Shown here: positions 51,301-61,054 of the stretch, in pieces
Numbering within the stretch: position 1 is the stretch's first letter
Layout: every line of letters begins with the position of its first letter
Assembly: GCF_021155775.2 (NCBI RefSeq)
Contig: NC_060234.1
Location: 36,205,026 to 36,269,025 of the forward strand
DNA: 64,000 bases
Origin: Neodiprion pinetum
Taxonomy: Eukaryota; Arthropoda; Insecta; Hymenoptera; Diprionidae
Direction: 5' to 3'
The notes under the pieces: model-generated
What the model was told of the DNA's origin: nothing
Databases searched by the model: none
The model's input: the letters and a program-made list of their open reading frames with translations, nothing else
Made by a program: the position numbers and the translations under genes

Positions 51301-52198
51301 CGTCCAGTTCATCCGAAAGAAAAAGAAAGAGTCAGATCTCGATCCAGATCCAGGTCTAAAGATCATGTAGTGCCCCCGTTCAGGGCAATGACTTATCGTG
51401 AGGAAAAAAGTAGAAACAAAATGGCGCAGCTTGAAAAATTAGGCATAGAACTAAAAGCTCCGGAAGGGGAAAATAGTGCAACGAATGTTCAGAGTGAACA
51501 GAATTATTATAATCCCCTGGCTACAGCTACTCAAGGAAAGTATGCGGAGCAAATACAGAAGCGGAAACTTCTGTGGGCTAACAAGGTGAGGAATTACTTT
51601 TATCAGTTTTCAATCTTAGAATTAAGGTTAACTTTGAAAAAGTGGGTGGAATAAGATACAGATCAAAAATCTCAGTCTCGTCAGAATCAGAAGAAAGAAA
51701 AAATGCAAGCATCATGTCTTCTCTGCTTTATAGTAACATATATAAGAATCTCTTTTTCAATTCCAGTCATTTTATCTTATTCCACCCAGTGCCTATATGA
51801 TGTAAAAACATTTCTCATCTTAACGTGCATTAGTTTTTTCAAGCTCATATCCATAACTTAACTGTTGGAACTACTTTTTGAATCGATAGTCAAAGCCGGA
51901 CGAAAGTAAATCCACAAGTTTGGCAGCTGGAACAGCCAACACATGGGTTGGTACGACATTTACGCACGACCAAGACGGTAAAGTAACGGCAAAGTTCAAA
52001 CGACTGATGGGGATCAAAGGTGACTTACCGGTTTCCGGACCTGGATCAGAAACTGGACCTAAACCAGAGATACTAAAAAAACAGGAAGAAATGTTCAGTA
52101 ACATGGAACAGCAATACGAAGTTGCACGTGCTACAACCCACACTCAACGCGGAGTCGGATTTGGCTATGCTACGGGGGGGTATCAATTTCCACGATAA
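48314..52198 (+). CDS. RSRC2: RSRC2, arginine/serine-rich coiled-coil protein 2, five coding exons
   Basis: Nuclear RS-type protein. The family is poorly characterised, and a role in pre-mRNA processing is inferred from composition. Exons read as 48314-48376, 48971-49054, 50136-50263, 50904-51585 and 51890-52198, all GT-AG and phase-consistent, giving 421 residues. Residues 1-92 are acidic and Ser-rich. Residues 93-244 are an Arg/Asp/Glu-rich low-complexity region ending in an RS repeat (SRSRSRSK). The C-terminal 245-421 carries the conserved signatures: LEKLG (about 263), YYNP (293-296) with AEQIQKRKLLW downstream, LMGIK (358-362) and THTQRG (402-407). These match the SMAP-like tail shared by RSRC2 and the small acidic protein family. 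The ATG context is good (A at -3, G at +4). Exon 4 is open in more than one frame because of its repetitive codons; the stated frame is fixed by splice phase and the conserved tail. Confidence 0.88.
49314..49362 (+). other. GC-rich hairpin in RSRC2 intron 2
   Basis: TTCACCCAGGC pairs perfectly with GCCTGGGTGAA across a 27-base loop. It is too short and too wide-looped for a typical microRNA precursor. It may be a remnant of a short inverted-repeat element. Confidence 0.5.
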
Positions 52199-53913
52199 AA
52201 AGTCTGGTGTGCATTTAGACTTTGCTATATCCAATACTACAGAGTTATTTTTACGGACATGGGTTACCCGTTAGTATTCATCCAGTAGCTAATTGAAGAG
52301 TTCTTGCGAACTTTTCAAAAATGGTAAGTAAAGGTTATATTGAGATCGATTTTTCTTTAGGGTGTTGTTAATCCGTATAGGTATGCTCCGTATATAGTCA
52401 CAAGACTTGTGTAAGATGTCAAAGTATTTTATAACAAAATATCTGAGTAACCGTCGTTACCAAAATCACACCAGATTGTCGCAAATTAAAAAAGCGTTAA
52501 TACATATAACAAAAATATATTTCGGGAGTGCGGGGAAAACAGTATGAGAGAGAGAGACAGTTATTACTATCATGTACTTCTACTATGAAAATAAATTTAA
52601 TACAGACCCATTACTTTGTACGGAATACGTTTACTTCCCTCAATTGAGGTAAGTCGAAAAATGTTGGTCTCGTGGGATAGGTTATTCATGTACACGTTGC
52701 TCGCGATACAATCATCATTATCTTATCACCTACAGTTGTGTAAAAATGTAATTTTGCTACACTAAAAATGGTCAATTATAAACCAATTTTTGTCGAAAGT
52801 GACAAAGCGCTTCCTTTGTAAGTGTTTTTTCTTTTTGATGTTCCTTTTTTTTTTTTTTTTCCATTTTGACGAAATATATCTTGATACAAGAAGTCCTATT
52901 CTACGATGTTACGAAAAATGTTTTGTAAGTACGACTTATACCTACATTGTACAGTAATACTAAAATGCAGTGGCTGTAGAAAAGAAACTACAATTATTTC
53001 ACGCATGAATTTTTCCAACTTAGATTAAGTTTAAAATTAATTCATTCTCTGCAAGCCGGCTGACTTACGTATACATGGTATGGGATGAATCATGCTTAAA
53101 ATTTTGCTAGTGTGAAATTCTATACTTGGGATCTTGTAAATAAAATTCTATATTCAGAAAGAAGTAAAGGCGAATAAGAAAAAGTGATACAAATTTTCGA
53201 CACATTTTAAACTAGAACGATTTTTCAACTTTTTTTCAAGCAAGTTTCGAACTAATAGGTAATTTTTACACTCCTGCCATTTCTTGTAAGTTCCATACTG
53301 GGGAAGGTTCAAGATTCAAGAGTGCTGGATTCAATTACTTCAGTGGCAAGCACATGGTGCAGTCACTTAGTGTTTTCAGTGACTTATTATTTGATGAGAC
53401 AAGCTGCAATGCAGTACAGAACAAGTCTCAGTTCCTCATTTCATGTGTTTGTTGAAATTCTTCATAGTTCTACAATGTAGCAATATGCACTGCCTCACCT
53501 CTCCAATTAATTCTATCGCCTCTGGCATTTGACTACGTGTAATAGCAAGACCAGTTGTTGCTGTATCAGTTTCATCTTTTCGGAATGAAATATTCACGAA
53601 AGAACACTTGTGAATAGTCTAAGGCTTTCTCATTTTTCCCAATTTCACAGCTTCACTTACAATTAAATGCATATCGGACCTCCCAGATTTGCGAGGAAAT
53701 TCATGAAGTTACATTTTACATTTTTCTTCTCCTGAGCAGCAACAATGCTCCAAACTTTTGGAAAGAACAAGATGTATAATCGCAATTGCGTGATTACTGG
53801 GAAAATGTAGGGAAATTGATGCTTGCAAGATGTTAGGATTCACATATCAGTAGCGTGAGCGAGAATTGGCTGCAATTGCTGGTGTTTTCGTTATCTTCCC
53901 AAATCATTCCCAA
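52199..53913. other. RSRC2 3' flank, no further gene seen
   Basis: AT-rich DNA with a poly-T run (52846-52860) and no recognisable coding sequence. It includes the presumed RSRC2 3' UTR. Confidence 0.7.
52590..52595 (+). terminator. Candidate RSRC2 polyadenylation signal
   Basis: A canonical AATAAA lies 392 bp after the stop codon in AT-rich sequence. A second AATAAA near 53140 is an alternative. No transcript data confirm either. Confidence 0.4.
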
Positions 53914-55137
53914 TGACAACACGACCGTAATTGCAAACTGTACCATTTCCCAAAGGACAAAATGGCTTCATTGCCCAGGAGAGAGAAAAACTTGTAAAAC
54001 ACGATTAGCTCACAAGACCGTTTACTGTGATATTGAAAATTTCTTTTAAATTGCAATATGAATATGACAATGGACACTTTTTGCTGTGTTTACATGATAA
54101 TGTAAAGCCAGTAATTGTTACGGAATTTAAAAAAATATGAGGAAATCAAAAGTTTCATTCCAGTTTGTAAAAATCACAGAAAATTGGATTGTCTAAAACA
54201 CGATGTTTATCGAATCTAACCTGGTTGAGGACCGTTGACAATTATTTTTGCGCACCGATCTTGTCGTGTGTGGTTGTATGGAATGCAAAATCAATTGCGC
54301 GCGTTAGGTTCACGAGTATTGGGAAGTAAACTAGTGTAAACGTACGTTTCACTCGTTTCTATACTCTCCGTGGATAGCACTAAGCGCTGACAGATGTTAC
54401 GTGTCCGTACGAAGTAAAGGGGAACGGGATGGCACGGCCTGCTGCCGCATTCGTGCCATTCGTACCCATGCACATATACATGATTTATTTTCCTAACTTT
54501 GTATGTGTCAGTCAGCTTACCCTGGTGACAACACGACCGTAATTGCAAACTGTACCATTTCCCAAAGGACAAAATGGCTTCATTGCCCAGGAGAGAGAAA
54601 AACTTGTAAAACACGATTAGCTCACAAGACCGTTTACTGTGATATTGAAAATTTCTTTTAAATTGCAATATGAATATGACAATGGACACTTTTTGCTGTG
54701 TTTACATGATAATGTAAAGCCAGTAATTGTTACGGAATTTAAAAAAATATGAGGAAATCAAAAGTTTCATTCCAGTTTGTAAAAATCACAGAAAATTGGA
54801 TTGTCTAAAACACGATGTTTATCGAATCTAACCTGGTTGAGGACCGTTGACAATTATTTTTGCGCACCGATCTTGTCGTGTGTGGTTGTATGGAATGCAA
54901 AATCAATTGCGCGCGTTAGGTTCACGAGTATTGGGAAGTAAACTAGTGTAAACGTACGTTTCACTCGTTTCTATACTCTCCGTGGATAGCACTAAGCGCT
55001 GACAGATGTTACGTGTCCGTACGAAGTAAAGGGGAACGGGATGGCACGGCCTGCTGCCGCATTCGTGCCATTCGTACCCATGCACATATACATGATTTAT
55101 TTTCCTAACTTTGTATGTGTCAGTCAGCTTACCCTGG
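53914..55137. repeat. 612-bp tandem duplication, two adjacent copies
   Basis: Copy 1 is 53914-54525 and copy 2 is 54526-55137. Each starts TGACAACACGACCGTAATTG and ends GTCAGCTTACCCTGG. I found no difference between the copies in the stretches I compared line by line. The unit contains a short minus-strand open frame whose C-terminal part appears twice (54291-54689 and 54903-55151), but no recognisable gene. Copy 2 ends about 75 bp upstream of the first Cdk1 promoter element. This is either a very recent segmental duplication or an assembly artefact. Confidence 0.95.
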
Positions 55138-55204
55138 TTACACGGAAGCAAACGTGCGGGCTTACCAAGCAGGAATCATTTCACGTTCTTTTTTACTCTG
55201 AGAG

Positions 55205-55465
55205 AATGTCCCGCGCTCCGCCAATGCGCCGGCGCAGGAAGCAGCTGTCACATGAGACACGCGTTCCAATTGGCTAATACCGCCGTATAACTTTGCCGAT
55301 AATCTTGTTTACACGTGTTTACCAATATGGCGTCGACTCCGTTGCCGCATTTGAATTCGGACGTTACTTTTTGTTTGCAGGCGTGTTAAATCTCGAAAAT
55401 ACAGTAGCGATTAGGCAATTTTACAAAGCATTTCACGGTTCAGAGTGCCCGCGTCAACTGCGTGA
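55205..55465 (+). promoter_or_regulatory. Cdk1 promoter with E2F-like, CCAAT and CHR elements
   Basis: In order: an E2F-like TCCCGCGC (55209-55216) overlapping an 18-bp GC-rich block (55214-55231) shared with RSRC2; CCAAT at 55221-55225 and 55266-55270 (the latter overlapping an inverted ATTGG); CCAAT at 55322-55326 within an AATATGGCG YY1/Pho-like motif; and TTTGAA (55350-55355), the CHR core. Paired CCAAT boxes about 25 bp upstream of a CHR typify G2/M genes, including vertebrate CDK1. The LIN54/Mip120 subunit of the DREAM/MuvB complex binds TTYRAA-type cores. Function here is inferred. Confidence 0.6.
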
Positions 55466-55486
55466 ATGATTGATCAAAAAATTAGC

Positions 55487-57450
55487 ATGGAAAACTTTGT
55501 GAAAATCGAAAAAATCGGCGAAGGTGATACGATTTGTTGTGCATCATTCCAAGTGTAGCTGAAACTTGACGAAACTTTACCATATTATGGTTTACCCTTA
55601 TTTTACTTTCGATTATCTGTCCTTGTTACTCGCAAGTCAACCGTTTCTAAGTCAGAAAAGCATTCAAAACCCATTTCATATTGTTTGATTCGAGGTCCTC
55701 TTCCCAGTTATGAATTTTGTTCCAGTTACTAAACACTTTGAAATGCTACTATTCAATCAATTATTTATGCTGTGTAATTTTACATAGCATGTGACGCGCT
55801 TTTGGCACGTAGTTTGCTTTTGTGTATGCTTTTGATTTAAAGTTGCACGAAAACCGGTATTTTTCATTCATCATGCTTAAAGATAGGAGAAACACCCTGC
55901 TTTCTTGAAATACAGTTTAAATGGAATTGTGTAGTTTATATTTCGTTTGTAAATCTGCACCCGCTGTTCTGAAATACTGTTATTAATACTGCTGTTTACA
56001 TGAATAACGATGAAGTTAGTAATGTTACTATAACAATGCATGTTTCAGAGAAATCGTTACTTCGCACCTTTAAGATCATTTGAAATTTGGTAAACCAAGA
56101 TATACAAAACATATTTACATATATTTTGAGAACCAAATTCCTTGAAAGTAATTCGGAAATTGCAGAGTGATAATTTTTCTCCTGGTGTTTTGTTACATTA
56201 ACGTTACTAACTTCACCCTCTTTTACATAAAGCCTAGAATTAACGTTAGAATCATTTCAGAAAAAGATTATATCAATTTAAATTATCAGGAACCTATGGT
56301 GTTGTCTACAAAGGAAAAAATAAGAAAACCGGACAAATTGTGGCAATGAAAAAAATTCGACTAGAAAGCGACGATGAGGGAGTTCCTTCGACTGCAATCC
56401 GAGAAATATCTTTGCTAAAGGAGCTACAGCATCCCAACATTGTTAGTCTGGAAGATGTTTTGATGGAAGAATCACGACTTTATTTAATATTTGAATTCTT
56501 ATCGATGGATTTGAAAAAATATATGGATACTTTAGGCAATGGAAGATTGATGGAACCTGAAGTTGTCAAATCCTACTTGTATCAGGTCTGTATTTTTTTT
56601 TTTATACATTCCTTGCGTCGAGCGTAATAAATGAGAACTAACATGTGAAATGTAACTTGCACTGTTCCGTGTTCTCTTCTCATCAGATAACTCAAGCAAT
56701 CCTGTTCTGTCATCAAAGACGTGTATTGCACCGTGACTTGAAGCCCCAGAATCTTCTTATTGACAAAAATGGAGTAATCAAGGTGGCAGACTTTGGATTG
56801 GGTCGAGCATTTGGTATTCCTGTGAGAGTGTATACGCACGAGGTGGTAACTCTCTGGTATAGGGCTCCTGAAGTTCTCTTAGGATCAACGAGGTATTCCT
56901 GCCCGATCGATCTTTGGAGCATTGGCTGTATCTTCGCTGAAATGGCCACAAAAAAGCCCCTCTTCCAAGGCGACAGCGAGATAGACCAGCTCTTTAGGAT
57001 ATTTCGGTAAAACAATCACATACCTAGGAAGCCGATTGAACATTGATTTTATACTGTGATTTAGTAGCCTTTTACTCTGAATGAAACACATGCCTTATGT
57101 TGGCAACCAGAGTTAGGAACAAAATAATCAAATCGGTTTTGCCTTTTTGGATCATTTCAAGGTGGATCATACGTTGCGACTATACTTTTTTCGGTAATTT
57201 CCCTAGAGTACTGCGAACCCCGACTGAGGAGATATGGCCAGGCGTGACACAGCTTCCTGACTACAAAGCGACATTCCCGAACTGGACATCCAACAATCTG
57301 GCATCCCAAGTCAAAGTGATAGATGAACAAGGTCTTGATCTTTTGCAAGCGATGCTGGTGTATGATCCTGTGTATAGAATATCTGCAAGAGCAGCTCTGC
57401 AACACCCCTATTTTAACGACTTGGACAAGTCGAAATTACCGTCAAAGTGA
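55487..57450 (+). CDS. Cdk1: Cyclin-dependent kinase 1 (Cdk1/cdc2), four coding exons
   Basis: Catalytic subunit of the mitosis-promoting kinase; with cyclin A/B it phosphorylates mitotic substrates. Exons read as 55487-55523, 56290-56585, 56687-57006 and 57207-57450, giving 298 residues (human 297). Visible: GEGTYG loop with the inhibitory Wee1/Myt1 sites Thr14 and Tyr15, catalytic Lys33, the cyclin-binding PSTAIRE helix (45-51), HRD Asp128, DFG Asp146, the activating CAK site Thr161 in VYTHEVVT, and YRAPE. The exact PSTAIRE plus Thr14/Tyr15 places it as Cdk1. DFGLGR (Gly150 where vertebrates have Ala) and LRTP (vertebrate LGTP) are insect-like. ATG 55487 gives the conserved MENF start in strong context (A at -3, G at +4). 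An in-frame ATG at 55466 would add seven residues but has T at -3 and directly follows a TGA. Confidence 0.98.
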
Positions 57451-57761
57451 ACAGTGGTGAAACAACGAAATTATATACTTTACTTCATAGTTTGCAAGTT
57501 TCTCACATTACGCCGGCGTTTGAGCAGGTTCCGCATGATCAGATGGTTCCTATTTAATTATCTTCAAATCTCACATAATTTCAGCTGCATGCTGAGTCTA
57601 TAATACCACTTAAAGTTTAATTCAATCATCGCAGTTCTTTTTTTTGTTTTCGTTTTTGTTTTTGTTTATATGATTTTAATTTTGTCTTTTTAACCGTAAC
57701 ATTTTTAGTTTTCGCATGACAAGATGAAGAATGAAACGAAACCAGACATAGTGTGTACCTG

Positions 57762-57767
57762 AATAAA
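57762..57767 (+). terminator. Candidate Cdk1 polyadenylation signal
   Basis: AATAAA lies 312 bp downstream of the stop codon and is followed by a GT-rich stretch (GTTCTCCGTTGGTT), the usual arrangement of a cleavage site and downstream element. Confidence 0.6.
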
Positions 57768-57769
57768 GT

Positions 57770-60700
57770 TCTCCGTTGGTTACAAATACCAATCGTTCTA
57801 TGTGTAGGAACCATCTAGAGAGCGCTATTAAGTACTATACTATTACGTATTCCATAACCAGTAAGATATCTAAGTTTTTAGTATTATATCTTCTGTCATT
57901 CACTGAGTTGGTCTAATTTTAAAGATAATTATATTTTAGATGAACAAGTTAAATGAAGTAGAGAATAAAAATGTCGAAAAACTATGAACAAAACGGAATG
58001 AAATGAAAACACTTTGTGGTATCAAGATTTCGATGTTCCATTCAATAATATTTATAAATGTAAGATAATTTTATTGAATGGAACTAAAGCAGACGTAGAT
58101 CTTGAGACTACAAATATGTACATAAGTTGGGAAGAGTAAAAAAAAAAACGAAGTAGAAGACCGAACTAAGTGGTCAAAATTAGTATTCATTCGAAATAAG
58201 AATATTTTTGTACTTTCTTTACGACGAGAATATAAAATAAGGATCAAAATTAACTTCGCGTTTTAATAATATTTGTATATCCCGAATCAGCTGCAAATTA
58301 CGCCATTCGGATGCCAATTAACAACCAAGTATAAATTTCCTGCTTGCTTTCTAAGATTCTATATCGCAAACCTACGCACAAATTACGGTGTTTGAAAGAT
58401 ATGTATGGAAAATGAGGTAATTTAACGCAAATTCAGTTAGTGATTTGCTCATCCAATGACTATTTAATTGGAAAGAGTTTTTTTCAACTGTTAAATAATT
58501 TGTGAATAACTGAGTGGAAGTTGTGGACTACATGAAAAGCGTGCAAACGTCAGGTAATAATTGAAAAAAAGAAAAAAATAACACATGACATTATTGTAAT
58601 TATCAGTTGATCAAACCCAAACTAACAATTTGATCAGGATTGATTATGTTCACTTGAAAATTTATTTTTCCGAAAGCTTATTCGGTGCGTATGTGACAAC
58701 GTTTTACGGGAAACACAAGCGATTGTCAACCGTGGACTGAGAAATTAGCTTAGCCATATGAGCGACTCAATGCTTCTGCGAAATATTCTACGAATGAAAT
58801 TGACTCGACTGAGTCATCGGCAAGGAAATGAGACATCGTATAAATGTCTCCCCACATACATACGTTAACGCGTGCTTCAGATCCTTGTGTATTCTGAAGA
58901 ACAGAGGTTCAAAATGCAAAGAAATGTATGTATGATTAACAGAGTTGGCCTTCTGATGCTGATCATGGCTAAAGACGTATTACATGAAATAGTCCATACA
59001 GTTTTGATCGAAGTTGATCTAGTAAGTTAAGGCAGGGTGATTGATTCAAAAATAATAACGCGTAAAATTACGTGATTTTTTTTTCGACCAGACTCATTGT
59101 TTTCCGAAGGTCCAAGTTGTCGTTGTGTTTTACTGGAAGCATTTTCTCTTCTCAGTAAATTGATAATGTTAACGATTGTAATATTTGACCGAAACTTTTA
59201 CTTTAAATGTAATCTCGAACCGGTTTCTTTCTAAACTTTGCTCGCGTCACGAAAGTGGAATTTATTTTGCACGAATCTCGCGCACTACTGTTACTAGTTA
59301 CAATCTTTTAACCCTCATCTCACCGCGATCAATTTAACTGTACTTCGACTTCAACTCTAACCACTCTCTAATTGCTTGTAAATAAATCAACAATTCGAAT
59401 TACCAGTTAATAACCATAAGTTTACGGTATTTCTGAAAAGCTCTTCAAAGTTCTTCTGAAAGCCTTTCGAACGACATATGCGTGTGTTCCTACTAGTGAG
59501 TACACGTGATCACGCTGGGTCGAGGAGAGGGAAAGCTCCTATTAAACCGTTACTGAGACCCGACTGTTTACAGTCTTGTATTTACTGGAAGAGTAGACGG
59601 ACGTGTGGACCATTCCATCGTGAGTATCGTACGTCTGATTATGTTGATTTCATTTCGGAAAAACTCTACTGCAGACGAATCGAAAAGTATAAATATGACT
59701 TGTCATAACTTGACGTATTCTGTTGACTTCTTATATTGTACTTCTAACTCAAAATTTAATCCTGAAATGTCATACGAACAGATGTCTCATCATGTTTTCT
59801 AATATTGAATCTCACAATTTATACGACGTGTTCCTATCTTCGATAGTTGATTTCAAACTGCTGGTTATCAGCTTCGTCATTTCTCATCACAGAGCGAAAA
59901 TTTAAATTCCGTGCAAACAAAAGTGAGATTCTAGATTCAAAGTGTTCGAATTTAGAATTTGAAATAATGGATTTTGCTTCTGACCAAAATCGAGCGGGTG
60001 TTTATTAGATGATTCTGTTATAACGTCGGCCAATAATGCCCTTCGATTCCACTGTTAGGTTTCTGTTGACTATAAATACCCAAACTTTTTGCGATTGTAA
60101 TGTTTAACATCGGGCACTAAAATCATAGTGTAACACGACTGGAAAGCTATAAAAACTGTCGAAATCATAAATATACCTATAACGAATTCTATGTTAACGA
60201 TAAATATAATTCCGATTTCAATGACGTCACGGAACTCGTTAACTTTCATGGATTTTGACTAATATACAGCTAGCGTAACTGGAATATTGTAGAACACGAT
60301 TCTCCGTTGTTGCGGACAGTTGTGGTTCGATGTAACTGGAAGGTCATTAGACCGCGGTGCGTCATTACGCAAATTAATGTGACGAGATTGCGAAGCATAC
60401 CTATATGAAGTTTACATCTGTTATCGCGTGAAAATTCTACTGGCACAGCGCTGTAAATCAAACAGAATCACGACGGGGAGAATAAAGCCTGTACTGCAAC
60501 TATCGGTATCGATTTAAAATACATCTATTCAGCCTTGACACGGTGCAACAGTTGACATAGTTATATTATTGCGCTTGTTCCGGTACAGAAAACTCACCCA
60601 TCAACAGCTGTTCCGCTGAGTTGTTAGAATTAAAGTTCTTATTATTCGATTCGGTTTCTGAGTCATGTTCAAATGAATCGATAATTCCCAGAGTCGTTCA

Positions 60701-61054
60701 ACGATTACTCACTCTTCTCAAAATAAGCGAACGTTTGTGAAATTAATGAGAAACCTGAACCTCGCTCAACCTACTTTGAGATTCAACAGAATTCTGAAGA
60801 TAATTGAAAATCGCATAACTTGTTACAACTAACTTATCGTGGGTTTGACGATAAGATCAAGTCATCCTATTTTCTTATTTTAAAAGAAAGATTTCGTCAG
60901 GTAAATGAGCGTATTTTTTTCTGAAACAAACTTCGACAGTCACAGTACGGAGAAAACAATCTACAACTTTATAGATAGTATTGCGATAAATGTGTTTCGT
61001 GATACTTAATGAATTAATGAAAACAACGACTGTACATATATTTTATAATTTCAG
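57770..61054. other. Spacer between Cdk1 and the lipocalin gene
   Basis: No coding gene is recognisable. The lipocalin start codon is immediately preceded by a good acceptor (TTTTATAATTTCAG at 61041-61054), so at least one untranslated lipocalin exon probably lies here. A TATAAATA at 60071-60078 is a possible core promoter, but I could not identify a matching donor with confidence. Confidence 0.5.
58035..58084 (+). other. Perfect 14-bp stem-loop downstream of Cdk1
   Basis: GTTCCATTCAATAA pairs exactly with TTATTGAATGGAAC across a 22-base AT-rich loop. It lies about 270 bp beyond the likely Cdk1 cleavage site. It could be a short inverted-repeat remnant or an RNA hairpin. The stem is shorter than a typical microRNA precursor. 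Confidence 0.45.

Noticed and set aside
50867..51370. 167-codon + frame through the RSRC2 arginine-rich exon
   Set aside because: It is a second frame of repetitive AGA/GAC/CGA codons. The splice-compatible frame from 50904 gives the RS/RD-rich region and runs into the conserved LEKLG/YYNP tail, so this frame is a shadow.
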